From: AP-15 sp963846635
GTDB taxonomy: Bacteria; Pseudomonadota; Alphaproteobacteria; ATCC43930; CGMCC-115725
DNA: 64,000 nt
Assembly (NCBI GenBank): GCA_963846635.1
Contig: CAWJXM010000003.1
Coordinates: 310,001 to 374,000 of the forward strand
Direction: 5' to 3'
Of the stretch, positions 34,055-43,058 are shown piece by piece. The stretch's first letter is position 1. Each line of letters starts with the position of its first letter. The notes beneath the pieces are model-generated. The model was given only the letters and a program-made list of their open reading frames with translations, was not told where the DNA came from and searched no databases. A program made the translations under genes and the position numbers.

Positions 34055-34918
34055 TTAATGGCTCATCACGACTGGGATCGCCGCTTCCGCTAGCACATGC
34101 CGCGTAACCCCGCCCAGAAAGGCTTGACGCCAGCGGCTGTGAGTGAAGGCGCCCATGACAATCATGGTTGCGCCGCAATTCCCGGCTGTAGCGAGCAGCG
34201 CCGCCTCGATTGAGCTTGCTGCCCTGGGACGGATCGCTTGATGGACGCTGATCCCTTGCCAGGATAGCGCCTCGACCAGTTCGGCTCCGGTTGCTTGTTC
34301 GTTCTCCGGGGTCGGGACGCTGAAGATCGAGACGCGTCCCGCCGCGTGCAAGAGCGGCATTGTCCCGAAAACGGCATGGCTGGCTTCGAGACTGCCGTTC
34401 CAGGCGATCAGCACGTGATCGATCATGTCCCAAGGGGTTTTGCCCGGAACCAGCAATGTCGGCCGGCCGGTGCTAAACAGCGCCGTATCGAAAGAGCGCT
34501 GCGCCTGAAGGTCGTCGCGCCCGAACCGCGACAACACGATCAGATCGCTGACCCGGCCGTAATGGGTTAGGATCGGTTCGATCTCGCCGGCTACTTCGAG
34601 CCAAGTGGCAAAGCAGGCGTCGAGCCGTTGATCGGGCAGCCCGACTGGTATGTCGTGGCGCGCGACCCAGGCGTCAAAGTGGGCCTTCTGATCGGCTGCG
34701 GCGGTGGCGTGTTCGCGCTCGACGGCCTCGCGCGTCACCGTTGTCGCAATCTTCGCCGGAAGATGAGAAAGCACTGAAGCCGCATCCGGTCGCATAAAAA
34801 CCACTCGAATATGCGAATTTATGCGCTTGGCCAGTGAAAGTGCCGCATCGAGAGCGATCGCGCTCGCCATGTTAGGGGCGAGGGGTACGAGGATCGTGCG
34901 AATCATTTTCTCATCCAT
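34055..34918 (-). CDS. Tandem universal stress protein (two UspA domains)
   Basis: 287 residues. Domain 1 begins MIRTILVPLAPNMASAIALD and includes SDLIVLSRFGRDDLQAQRSFDTALFSTGRPTLLVPG. Domain 2 begins HVLIAWNGSLEASHAVFGTM and ends ATMIVMGAFTHSRWRQAFLGGVTRHVLAEAAIPVVMSH, the ATP-binding-type G-x2-x9-G/S pattern. GGAG precedes the ATG at 34918. It lies upstream of hydB on the same strand, with about 30-60 bp between, and downstream of the pfkB/ppsA genes. Confidence 0.92.
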   Translation of the reverse strand: MDEKMIRTILVPLAPNMASAIALDAALSLAKRINSHIRVVFMRPDAASVLSHLPAKIATTVTREAVEREHATAAADQKAHFDAWVARHDIPVGLPDQRLDACFATWLEVAGEIEPILTHYGRVSDLIVLSRFGRDDLQAQRSFDTALFSTGRPTLLVPGKTPWDMIDHVLIAWNGSLEASHAVFGTMPLLHAAGRVSIFSVPTPENEQATGAELVEALSWQGISVHQAIRPRAASSIEAALLATAGNCGATMIVMGAFTHSRWRQAFLGGVTRHVLAEAAIPVVMSH

Positions 34919-35048
34919 TCATGTCTCCGGCTCCGGTCATTGCGCCAATTTCGGCTGATCCTGCGGAAGCCAAAAATTACGCAAATCCGAGCCGATATCA
35001 TTTGTCCTGGTCGAAGGCACACTATTAATTGCGACAAGGCGCAGCTCG

Positions 35049-35360
35049 TTAGAGATCGGCCGAGCCTTCGCCCTCATAAAAGATCGGCGTTCCCAATTCG
35101 GAGAGATGAAACAGCTGGAATGCTCGCTGCCCATTTATGTCGAGCACCCGCAAATCGTCGGTCTCGTGCAGATCTTCGAGCACCACGTGGAAATGATTGC
35201 CGTAGCGCTGTTCCGTCAAAGCGACCGGGATCTCGTAGCCGATAAATTTATCGATCCCTTTTGCGTGAAGCTTTTGCAGAAGGGTCGGGTCGGTTAGCGA
35301 TTGATGAGAGGTGAGGATCACCAACGGACCACTGCCGGCAAACAAGAAATAGGTTTTCAT
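35049..35360 (-). CDS. Conserved hypothetical cytosolic protein
   Basis: 103 residues: MKTYFLFAGSGPLVILTSHQ, then GIDKFIGYEIPVALTEQRYG, HFHVVLEDLHETDDLRVLDI and NGQRAFQLFHLSELG. It is compact and without membrane segments or known catalytic motifs. Similar proteins sit beside Usp and PEP synthase genes in other alphaproteobacteria (remembered, not checked). It is 17 bp downstream of pfkB on the same strand. Confidence 0.72.
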   Translation of the reverse strand: MKTYFLFAGSGPLVILTSHQSLTDPTLLQKLHAKGIDKFIGYEIPVALTEQRYGNHFHVVLEDLHETDDLRVLDINGQRAFQLFHLSELGTPIFYEGEGSADL

Positions 35361-35377
35361 TTGAGCTTCTCCGCTCG

Positions 35378-36358
35378 CTATTTTGGATCGCCCGCCGTGC
35401 GGGTGATTACTTCTGTAGAAGGCTGCGCCGACGACATCTGCGCGTAAAGGTGGTCAACATCGGTGCGGCGGCAAAGTTCGGTGCCGAAACCGAAGAGGGC
35501 TGCGGCTCCAGCCGCCATGCCAAAGCGGACGGCATCGTGCAGCGATAGCCCGCGGGAGAGGCCAAGAACGATTCCTGCCAGCATACTGTCGCCGGCGCCG
35601 ATCGACCCTCGCGCTTCGATCGGAATCGCAGGGAAGCGCTCGATCCGGTTCGCCGTTGCCAGCAATGCGCCTTCATTACCGAGGGAGACGACCACGATCT
35701 CACTGTGGCCCTCTACAATAATCTGGCGAACCGCCTGTTCCTGATCGCGCTTGCTGCGAATGTGGCGCCCGACCAGATCCTGCAGCTCGCGCAGGCTCGG
35801 TTTTAACAAATAGATCCCGTCGCCGTCGCCTGCTTGCTTCAGCGCGGCGCCGGACGTATCGAGAACCAGCGGTCTGCCGAGCGATTTGGCGAGTGTTGCG
35901 ACCCGCGCATAAAAATCATCGGGCACGCCAAGTGGCAGACTGCCGCTGGCCACGATGTAATCAGCCTCGGCAGCTTGCAGCGCCAGTTGGTCGAGACAGC
36001 GCTCCTGATCTCTCTCTCCGATTTCCGGTCCCGGGAGGATAAAGCGAAACTGCTTACCAGTGGCGCGCTCCTCGACCGCCAGGCTTTCGCGGGTAAACCC
36101 GGTGATCGGGACCGCCTCGTAAGCAACGCCTTCCTGATCCAGCATGTGGCGGATCATCTCGCCCGCGGCCCCACCAGCCGGAAAAATCGCGACGGCCTCG
36201 CCGCCGAGTGCGTGCACCGCGCGCGCGACATTGATGCCGCCGCCGCCGGGATCATAACGCGGCGGCGTACAGCGTAATTTGTGGGTCGGTTCGACCCGCG
36301 GCGTCGACGTCGCGATGTCGAGCGCCGGGTTCATCGTCAAGGTGACAATCATGGTCAT
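35378..36358 (-). CDS. pfkB: PfkB-type 6-phosphofructokinase / hexose kinase
   Basis: 326 residues of the ribokinase/PfkB family, 1-phosphofructokinase subgroup. Substrate-binding start: TLTMNPALDIATSTPRVEPTHKLRC, PGGGGINVARAVHALGGEAVAIFPAGGAAGEMI. Anion hole and catalytic Asp: ARGSIGAGDSMLAGIVLGLSRG. Phosphorylates fructose 6-phosphate or a related phosphosugar. Its pairing with PEP synthase and stress proteins resembles the dormancy-regulon PfkB of mycobacteria. It ends 17 bp before the hypothetical gene and begins 6 bp after ppsA ends. Confidence 0.9.
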   Translation of the reverse strand: MTMIVTLTMNPALDIATSTPRVEPTHKLRCTPPRYDPGGGGINVARAVHALGGEAVAIFPAGGAAGEMIRHMLDQEGVAYEAVPITGFTRESLAVEERATGKQFRFILPGPEIGERDQERCLDQLALQAAEADYIVASGSLPLGVPDDFYARVATLAKSLGRPLVLDTSGAALKQAGDGDGIYLLKPSLRELQDLVGRHIRSKRDQEQAVRQIIVEGHSEIVVVSLGNEGALLATANRIERFPAIPIEARGSIGAGDSMLAGIVLGLSRGLSLHDAVRFGMAAGAAALFGFGTELCRRTDVDHLYAQMSSAQPSTEVITRTAGDPK

Positions 36359-36364
36359 GGGAGC

Positions 36365-38782
36365 CTAGTTGGCTGCCGTGCGGGCAGGGCTGGCCGCCTG
36401 CTCCGCTTCGTAAACCACGCTGATCGTGCGCAGCAGGCTCGCCGCGTTGACACTGATCGAATCGATGCCGAGCTCGGCAAGAAAGCGGGCGATTTCGGGG
36501 TAGTTGGCCGGGGCCTCGCCGCAGATCCCAACATGACGGTGGTTGCGCTTAGAGCCAGTCACCGCCAGCCGCAGCATTTCGAGCATGCCGGGATCGCGCT
36601 CGTCGAAATCAAAAGCGACGATCTCCAAATCACGATCAACGCCCAACGTCAGCTGGGTCAGGTCATTCGAGCCGATCGAAAAACCGTCGAACAGTGTCGC
36701 AAAGGCGTCGATTTCGATGACATTGTTCGGGATCTCGCACATGACAAAAATCTCAAGCCCGTTTTCACCGCGCTTGAGCCCATGCCGGGCCATTTCTTCG
36801 ATGACCTGCTTGCCTTCCGCTACCCTTCGGCAGAACGGCACCATGACGCACAGATTGGTCAACCCCATTTCATCGCGCACGCGGGCAAGCGCCTTGCATT
36901 CGAGCGCAAAACCGGCGGCATAAGCCGGGTGGGCATAGCGCGAGGCGCCGCGAAAACCGAGCATCGGGTTGTCTTCCTTTGGCTCGAACCCGGCGCCGCC
37001 GATCAGGCTCGCATATTCATTGGTCTTGAAATCGGACAGCCGCACGATGACCGGCTTGGGGTAAAATGCGGCGGCGATTGTCCCCACCCCCTCCGAGAGT
37101 TTCTCCACGAAATAATCGGTCGGCTGTGCGTAGTTCCGGACGCGGCGCGCGATCTCGGCGCTTGCCTCCTTGGAGGCGACTTTCTCCGGCTCGACCAGCG
37201 CCATCGGATGAATGCCGATATGCTCGCCAATAATGAATTCCATGCGCGCGAGTCCGACCCCGTCATTGGGGAGCATCGCGGTATGGTAGGCAAGTTCAGG
37301 ATTGCCGAGATTGACCATGATCTGGGTGCGCGGCCGCGGTACTTCCGCCGCCGACACCCGGGTCACCTCGAACGTCAGGCGGCCATCATAGACCTTGCCG
37401 ATCTCGCCATCGGCGCAGCTGACAGTAACCGCCTGCCCGTTTTTGAGCCGTTCGACAGCACCCGCGGCCCCGACCACTGCCGGCACGCCGAGTTCGCGGG
37501 CGACGATCGCGGCGTGACAGGTGCGTCCGCCATGGCTGGTGACGATCGCCGCCGCGGTTTTCATCACTGGCTCCCAGTCGGGGCTGGTTGCTTCGGCAAC
37601 CAGCACTTCCCCCGGCTGAAAGGCAGCGAGGTCGCGTAAATCGGCGATTAGCCGTACCAAGCCGGACGCGATTTTCTCACCGACGGCATGGCCGGTTGCC
37701 AACACCGGGCCGCTGACCTTCAGCATATAAGTCTCGAAAGTGCCGGCGGCGCGGCGTGAAGCAACCGTCTCGGGGCGGGCCTGAACGATGTAGAGCTTGC
37801 CGTCCTCCCCGTCCTTGGCCCATTCGATGTCCATTGGCGTCGGTTGGCCGGCGAGCTTCGAGTAATGATCCTCGATGCGGATCGCGTAGTCCGCGAGTTC
37901 CAGCACCTCGGGATCGGCAAGGCAAAAGCGCTCGCGCTCTGCCCGGTGTGTGGGCAGGTTGCGGGTGCTGGCATCGCCATGACCGCGGGCATAGACGAGT
38001 CGCAACTGCTTGGCGCCGAGCGAGCGGCTCAAAACAGCGCGGTAACCCTGCCGAAAAGTCGGCTTGTGGACATAAAACTCGTCCGGGTCGACCTTGCCCT
38101 GCACGATATTTTCGCCAAGACCCCACGACCCGGTGACAAACACGACGTCGCGAAACCCCGACTCGGTGTCGAGCGTAAAGATGACGCCGCTCGCCGCGAG
38201 ATCGGCGCGCACCATTTTCATGACCCCGACCGATAGCGCAACCTTGAAATGGTCGAAGCCGTTGTCGATGCGATAGACGATGGCACGGTCGGTGAAGATC
38301 GATGCAAAACAGCGCCGGCAGGCCTCGACCACCTCGTCTTCCCCGCGCACATTCAAGAAACTCTCGTGCTGGCCGGCAAAGCTCGCGGTCGGCAGGTCTT
38401 CGGCGGTCGCCGAACTGCGCACTGCGACGGCAGTTTTGGCGCCGCATTTCTGTTCGAGTTGGCGATAAGCCGCGGCGATTTCCTCGCGCAGCTGCGGATT
38501 GCCGGTCGCGTCATACACCAGCTGTCGAGCCGTAGCGGCGCGCTCAGCAAGCATGACCACATCGTGATGGTCGAAGCCGGACAACAGCCGGCGCAATTCG
38601 TTTTCGACGCCGGCTGCGGCAAGTGCCGCGCGATAGGCCTCCGCCGTTAACGCAAAGCCGTCCGGCACCCGGCCCGTTAAAAGCGCATGCAATTCACCGA
38701 GCGAGGCGGTCTTGCCGCCAACCGCCGGGACGTCTTTCAGTCGGATATCATCAAACCAACGGACCCAGGATTCGGTCGCCAT
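36365..38782 (-). CDS. ppsA: Phosphoenolpyruvate synthase
   Basis: 805 residues, full length. N-terminal ATP-grasp (VGGKTASLGELHALL, VRSSATAEDLPTASFAGQHESFLNV, DTESGFRDVVFVTGSWGLGENIVQG). Central swivelling His domain (VTSHGGRTCHAAIVARELGVPAVVG; phosphorylated His in TCHAA). C-terminal PEP-binding barrel (GVGLARMEFIIGEHIGIHPMAL, RLSDFKTNEYASLIGG, FSIGSNDLTQLTLGVDRD, HVGICGEAPANYPEIARFL). Makes PEP from pyruvate with ATP cleaved to AMP and Pi. First gene of a likely long operon; a FixK/FNR box ends 58 bp upstream. Confidence 0.95.
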   Translation of the reverse strand: MATESWVRWFDDIRLKDVPAVGGKTASLGELHALLTGRVPDGFALTAEAYRAALAAAGVENELRRLLSGFDHHDVVMLAERAATARQLVYDATGNPQLREEIAAAYRQLEQKCGAKTAVAVRSSATAEDLPTASFAGQHESFLNVRGEDEVVEACRRCFASIFTDRAIVYRIDNGFDHFKVALSVGVMKMVRADLAASGVIFTLDTESGFRDVVFVTGSWGLGENIVQGKVDPDEFYVHKPTFRQGYRAVLSRSLGAKQLRLVYARGHGDASTRNLPTHRAERERFCLADPEVLELADYAIRIEDHYSKLAGQPTPMDIEWAKDGEDGKLYIVQARPETVASRRAAGTFETYMLKVSGPVLATGHAVGEKIASGLVRLIADLRDLAAFQPGEVLVAEATSPDWEPVMKTAAAIVTSHGGRTCHAAIVARELGVPAVVGAAGAVERLKNGQAVTVSCADGEIGKVYDGRLTFEVTRVSAAEVPRPRTQIMVNLGNPELAYHTAMLPNDGVGLARMEFIIGEHIGIHPMALVEPEKVASKEASAEIARRVRNYAQPTDYFVEKLSEGVGTIAAAFYPKPVIVRLSDFKTNEYASLIGGAGFEPKEDNPMLGFRGASRYAHPAYAAGFALECKALARVRDEMGLTNLCVMVPFCRRVAEGKQVIEEMARHGLKRGENGLEIFVMCEIPNNVIEIDAFATLFDGFSIGSNDLTQLTLGVDRDLEIVAFDFDERDPGMLEMLRLAVTGSKRNHRHVGICGEAPANYPEIARFLAELGIDSISVNAASLLRTISVVYEAEQAASPARTAAN

Positions 38783-38840
38783 CGGACCCCACTCCTATGA
38801 GCTGTGGGGAGTACTTTGCCGGGCGCGAAGCCGACACGCC

Positions 38841-38854
38841 TTGATCTGGATCAG
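38841..38854. promoter_or_regulatory. FixK/FNR box upstream of ppsA
   Basis: TTGATCTGGATCAG matches TTGAT-N4-ATCAA with one mismatch at the last base, 58 bp before the ppsA start. It could control the whole same-strand series ppsA-pfkB-hypothetical-usp-hydrogenase. Confidence 0.7.
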
Positions 38855-38929
38855 AAGAGTGCTGATGCCGGATCCGTCAACTTGCTTTGCGGATTGCAAG
38901 CCTCCCGTTTTTCCAAATGGGAGTTGACC

Positions 38930-39320
38930 CAGGTCAATGGGGATTCCTTGGACACCGCGATAATTGCTGGATCGCGTTTGCACCAACGCCCCGCGCACGG
39001 CGATGACATCGAAGTCGTGATCCCGCCGCGCTCGACGGCCGTACTCAATGGTGAACCAGGTCCGCTCGCCCAGCGTGACCGGCATCTCGAGATGATCCTG
39101 GAACAAGGGCGGTTGGCCTGGCAGAAGGCAACAGATTATGGCCAACGCTCGCTGGTCGAAACGACAATGGGCCGCTACAAGGCGCTGATCGGACCCCGGC
39201 TGCGAGCACGCGGTTTCGACGCTCAGCAGACTGAGGCAGCCATCGGCGGCGCGGTCCTGAACCGGATGCTGGCGGCCGGACGCCCTGATTCCATCCGCCG
39301 GATGTGCGTCATCGCGTAAC
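38930..39320 (+). pseudogene. IS5-family transposase, C-terminal fragment
   Basis: In one frame: DDIEVVIPPRSTAVLNGEPG, AQRDRHLEMILEQGRLAWQK, ATDYGQRSLVETTMGRYKAL (catalytic Glu in the LVETTMGRYK block), IGPRLRARGFDAQQTEAAIG and GAVLNRMLAAGRPDS. This is the 3' end of an IS5-group transposase; the first two Asp-containing blocks are missing. The fragment ends where the truncated cyclase/ATPase gene begins, so it probably marks the deletion that removed the cyclase domain. Confidence 0.82.
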
Positions 39321-42192
39321 GGCCTGGGGCTGGGGTCATTTCGAGCTCAGCTCTGGAAGTGCACCAACGCCTATCGGCGATGCTCCGAACCTGGCGGGGC
39401 GGCTGCAGCTGTCGATCCAACCGGACATTGTAGCCATTGAGCCAGCCACTCGCCGCCTGATCGGCAACCTGTTTGATTGCCGCGATCTCGGCACGATCGA
39501 CACGACTAGGGGCCCCGAGCCTTTACACATTTGGCAAGTGCTGGAAGACAGCGCCATTGCGAGCCGGTTCGAGGCCTTGCGGGGGTTGGCGCTCAGCCCG
39601 CTGGTCGGCCGCGACGAAGAAATCGATGTTTTGCTGCGCCGCTGGGCGAGTGCCAAAGCGGGCGACGGTCAGGTCGTGCTGGTCTCCGGCGAGCCCGGTC
39701 TCGGCAAGTCCCGGCTTACTGCGGCATTGGAGGAGCGCCTTTGTGCCGAGCCGCACACGCGGTTGCGCTATCAGTGCTCGCCCTATCACCGCGACAGCGT
39801 CCTGCACCCCTTCGTCCTGGCGCTGGGCCGCGCCGCCCGCATCGCCGCCGAGGACGCGCCCGAGACGCAGCTCGAGAAGCTCGAAGCCATATTGGCGCCG
39901 GCGCGCATCGCGGAGACGGCACCGCTCTTCGCTTCCTTGCTGTCGATCCCGACCGGCGACCGCTACCCGCCGCTCGCACTGAGCGCGGCCCAGCAGCGGC
40001 GGCTGACCCTGGCGGCCTTGCTCGACCAGCTCGAAGCATTGGCGCGGCAGAAGCCGGTATTGATGCTGTTCGAAGACGCCCACTGGGCCGATGCGACCTC
40101 GCTCGAAGTGCTCGATCTGACGGTCGAGCGCGTCCGCGCCTTGCCGGTATTAGCGCTCTTCGCTTTCCGGCCGGAATACGAGGCGCCCTGGACCGGCCTC
40201 TCGCACGTCACCAGCATAGCGCTCGACCGCTTGACACCCGCCGAGGTCGAGACCCTGGCCGAGCGCGTCGCCGGCCGGCCGCTGTCCCCCGAGGTGACGG
40301 CGCAGATCGTCGCCAAGACCGACGGGGTGCCGCTCTTCGTCGAGGAATTGACCAAAGCGGTGCTCGAGGGGGGCCTGCTCGTCGCGGGGCCGCAGGGCTG
40401 GCGCCTCGACGGGCCATTGCCGCCCTTCGCCATTCCGGCGACCCTGCAGGATTCATTGACCACGCGTCTCGACCGGCTGGCGTCGGTCAAGGAGATTGCG
40501 CAGATCGGCGCCGCGATCGGCCGTGGATTCTCCTATCCGCTGTTGCGTGCAGTCGCCGGCCGCGACGAGGCGGCGCTCCGCGCGGCATTGGCGCAGCTCG
40601 AAGTGGCGGAGTTGCTGTTTCGCTCGGGCGCGCCGCCCGATGCGCGCTACACCTTCAAGCACGCGCTGGTGCACGATGCCGCCTACGAAACCCTGCTCAA
40701 AAGCCGGCGCCAGATCCTGCATCGCCGCATCGCCGGCGCCTTGCGCAATGAGTTCCCGGCAATCGCGGCGGCCGAGCCGGAACTCGTCGCCCACTATTTG
40801 ACCCAGGCCGGTCTCGACGAGCCGGCGATCGAATGGTCGGACAAGGCTGGCGACCAAGCCTTGCGCCGCTCGGCCTTCAAAGAGGCGGCCTCGCATCTCG
40901 GCAAGGCGATCGAACTGGCCGACAAACTCGCCGCGACGGCGCCGAGCGCCGCGACGGCTGGCAACCGGCTGCGTTTACAGACCAGCCTCGGCAACGCGCT
41001 GTTCTGGGCCAAGGGATATCAGGCCGCGGAGACCAGCGCCGCCTTCGCGCGTGCCCGCGAATTGGCGAGCCAGGTGGAGGACCCGGCGGAGCGATTTTCC
41101 GCCTATTACGGTCTCTGGGTGGGGCATGAGGTGCGCGGCGAACCCGCACCGGCGCACCAAATGGCGGAGCTTTTCCTGCGCGAGTCCACGGCCCGGCCCG
41201 ATTGCCCCGAGGCCGTGATCGGACACCGCATTTTCGGCTGCACCCGCTTTTATTTCGGCGATTTTGCCGGCGCCCATAATCATTTTCAGAAGAGTCTCGA
41301 GTTCTACGACCAGGCACGGCATGGCGATTTCGCCAACCGCTTCGGCCAGGATCCCCTCGCCGCAGCGGAGATTTACGATGCCCTTACATTGTGGGTGCTC
41401 GGTCGAACCGACGAGGCTTTGCCGCTTGCCGACCGCGCCCTTGCCGATGCCGAGTCGGCCGCGCATGTTCCAACGTTGGCCTATGTTCTCCTATTTAGGG
41501 CGGTGCTCGGCCTTTTGCGGCGCGACCTGGAAGCAGCCGCGGTCGATGGCCGAGCCTTGGCAGACATCGTGTCTCGACACGATCTCCCGCCCATATGGAC
41601 CGGCACCGCGGCATTCTTTCAGGGTTGGGAAAAGTGGTCCGACGGCGCGGGCGAGGTGGGCCTCACTGAAATGCCGCGCGGCCTCGCCATCGCCCGGGAG
41701 CAAGGTCAGGTTTTCCTCCTGCCAAGTTTCGAAGCGGCGCTGGCCGAAGCCGAAACGGCCGCCGGCGAGATCGTTGCCGGGCTACAGCGCCTGGAGGACG
41801 CGCTCGCCGAATTGGAGCGCACCGAGCAGCGTTGGTACGAAGCGGAAATGCACCGCATCCGCGCCGAAACCCTGCTGAAGCGCGATCCGGCCGACACCGC
41901 GGCAGCGGAGCAGGCTTTTCAGACCGCAATCGCCGTCGCCCAGCAGCAAAAGGCTCGCAGCTTCGAACTACGCACGGCGCTGGCTCTGGCGAAGCTCTAC
42001 CGCGCTGCCGACTGCGACGCCGATGCGTATGCCGTGCTCGCGCCGGCGGTCGAGGGCTTCCCGCCCACCCAACAATCCCCCGAACTCACCGAGGCGCAAG
42101 CCGTTCTCAAGGCGCTAAGCCCTTTAAGATCGATTGCCTCCGACGAGCCAAGGCGCCGTTCGCTTGTCGGCCAGCGAGCCAATTCTACCTGA
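39304..42192 (+). CDS. AAA-ATPase/TPR protein of the adenylate-cyclase family, missing its cyclase catalytic domain
   Basis: 962 codons. The first recognisable homology (from about 39361) is the extreme C-terminus of a class III cyclase domain (IGDAPNLAGRLQLSIQPDIV, RRLIGNLFDCRDLGTIDT). It is followed by a large STAND-like ATPase: SPLVGRDEEIDVLLRRWASA, Walker A in SGEPGLGKSRL, Walker B in PVLMLFEDAHWADATSLEVL, GVPLFVEELTKAVLEGGLL, HALVHDAAYETLLKSRRQ. About 350 residues of TPR-like helices end the protein. Intact relatives have about 200 more N-terminal cyclase residues. Residues 1-19 here derive from the neighbouring IS5 remnant, so expression and function are doubtful. Confidence 0.82.
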   Translation: MRHRVTAWGWGHFELSSGSAPTPIGDAPNLAGRLQLSIQPDIVAIEPATRRLIGNLFDCRDLGTIDTTRGPEPLHIWQVLEDSAIASRFEALRGLALSPLVGRDEEIDVLLRRWASAKAGDGQVVLVSGEPGLGKSRLTAALEERLCAEPHTRLRYQCSPYHRDSVLHPFVLALGRAARIAAEDAPETQLEKLEAILAPARIAETAPLFASLLSIPTGDRYPPLALSAAQQRRLTLAALLDQLEALARQKPVLMLFEDAHWADATSLEVLDLTVERVRALPVLALFAFRPEYEAPWTGLSHVTSIALDRLTPAEVETLAERVAGRPLSPEVTAQIVAKTDGVPLFVEELTKAVLEGGLLVAGPQGWRLDGPLPPFAIPATLQDSLTTRLDRLASVKEIAQIGAAIGRGFSYPLLRAVAGRDEAALRAALAQLEVAELLFRSGAPPDARYTFKHALVHDAAYETLLKSRRQILHRRIAGALRNEFPAIAAAEPELVAHYLTQAGLDEPAIEWSDKAGDQALRRSAFKEAASHLGKAIELADKLAATAPSAATAGNRLRLQTSLGNALFWAKGYQAAETSAAFARARELASQVEDPAERFSAYYGLWVGHEVRGEPAPAHQMAELFLRESTARPDCPEAVIGHRIFGCTRFYFGDFAGAHNHFQKSLEFYDQARHGDFANRFGQDPLAAAEIYDALTLWVLGRTDEALPLADRALADAESAAHVPTLAYVLLFRAVLGLLRRDLEAAAVDGRALADIVSRHDLPPIWTGTAAFFQGWEKWSDGAGEVGLTEMPRGLAIAREQGQVFLLPSFEAALAEAETAAGEIVAGLQRLEDALAELERTEQRWYEAEMHRIRAETLLKRDPADTAAAEQAFQTAIAVAQQQKARSFELRTALALAKLYRAADCDADAYAVLAPAVEGFPPTQQSPELTEAQAVLKALSPLRSIASDEPRRRSLVGQRANST

Positions 42193-42626
42193 ATGACCGG
42201 CCTCGCTATCTCCTCCGACGGTCGCGCTTCCCAGCTGCCCAAGGTCCGACCCACTCCGATCGACCGCTGAGATCGAAAGCGACGGCGAGTTTGCCCATAG
42301 CGGACCCACCGCCCCTAACGTCCATCCCTGACAAGCTCACGCCCATGCCGCTCGGACCCGGCGATTGGCTGGAAGGACGGCTTTCGTGATTTTTTCGAGA
42401 ATAGGCGGCCGGTGCCGGGAGGGGCAACGTAAGCGGTAGGAGACCCACGACGTAACCGGCGAGAGGCATGTAATCGTTAAGCTTGCCTCGTCAGCTGTGC
42501 GCCGAAAGCAAAAGCAGCAGGGCACCCGATGCGCCACTGCCCTGGGATCGATGCGGCTATGAGCGTAACATCCCAAACACTCGGCCAACGGCTTGGCCCA
42601 GACAAGCCTGACCAAGGAGATGGGGA
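42193..42626. other. Intergenic region without recognised gene
   Basis: About 430 bp. Frames on both strands are Arg/Pro-rich and lack motifs. GGAGA just before 42627 is the ribosome binding site of the next gene. Confidence 0.5.
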
Positions 42627-43058
42627 ATGGGCGAAAGCCACCTCGAAGATCGTGCAGCGATCCACGATCTCTTCACGCGCTATTGCTGCGCGCTCGACAA
42701 TGGCGAGATCGAGGCCGTGGTCGATTGCTTCACGGTAGACGCGATCCTCAAGAGCCCGGTCATCGACATCAGCGGCCGCGACGAAATCCGCGCCTTCACC
42801 GGTCGCTTCGCGGCGCAACGCGCCGCGGGCGCGCAATTTCGTCATATGGTTAGCAATATCGCCGTGACGATCACCGGAAACCAGGCCGACGCCAGTGCCT
42901 ATCTGCTGGTGCTCATCTCAAAGGACGGCAACCACCGTAGCCTTCCACCCGGCCGCTACGCGTGCGAGCTGGTCAAAGAGGACAGCGGCCAATGGCGCTT
43001 CTCGCGCCGCACCGTCTTTCATGACCACGACTATACGCTCGACGGGATCGGTCGCTAA
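42627..43058 (+). CDS. SnoaL-like / nuclear transport factor 2-fold protein
   Basis: 143 residues. The NTF2-like fold is recognisable from LEDRAAIHDLFTRYCCALDNGEIEAVVDCFTVDAIL, SGRDEIRAFTGRFAAQRAAG, FRHMVSNIAVTITGNQADASAYLLVLI and WRFSRRTVFHDHDYT. The RAAIHDLFTRYCCALD start is typical of SnoaL_4 dehydratase/hydroxylase-like proteins. The specific reaction is unknown. Well-placed GGAGA ribosome binding site. It stands alone. Confidence 0.85.
   Translation: MGESHLEDRAAIHDLFTRYCCALDNGEIEAVVDCFTVDAILKSPVIDISGRDEIRAFTGRFAAQRAAGAQFRHMVSNIAVTITGNQADASAYLLVLISKDGNHRSLPPGRYACELVKEDSGQWRFSRRTVFHDHDYTLDGIGR

Noticed and set aside
39531..40751. 406-codon frame overlapping the ATPase gene
   Set aside because: Arg/Pro-rich, no motifs, out of frame with a gene that has clear Walker motifs. 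It is a GC-rich shadow.
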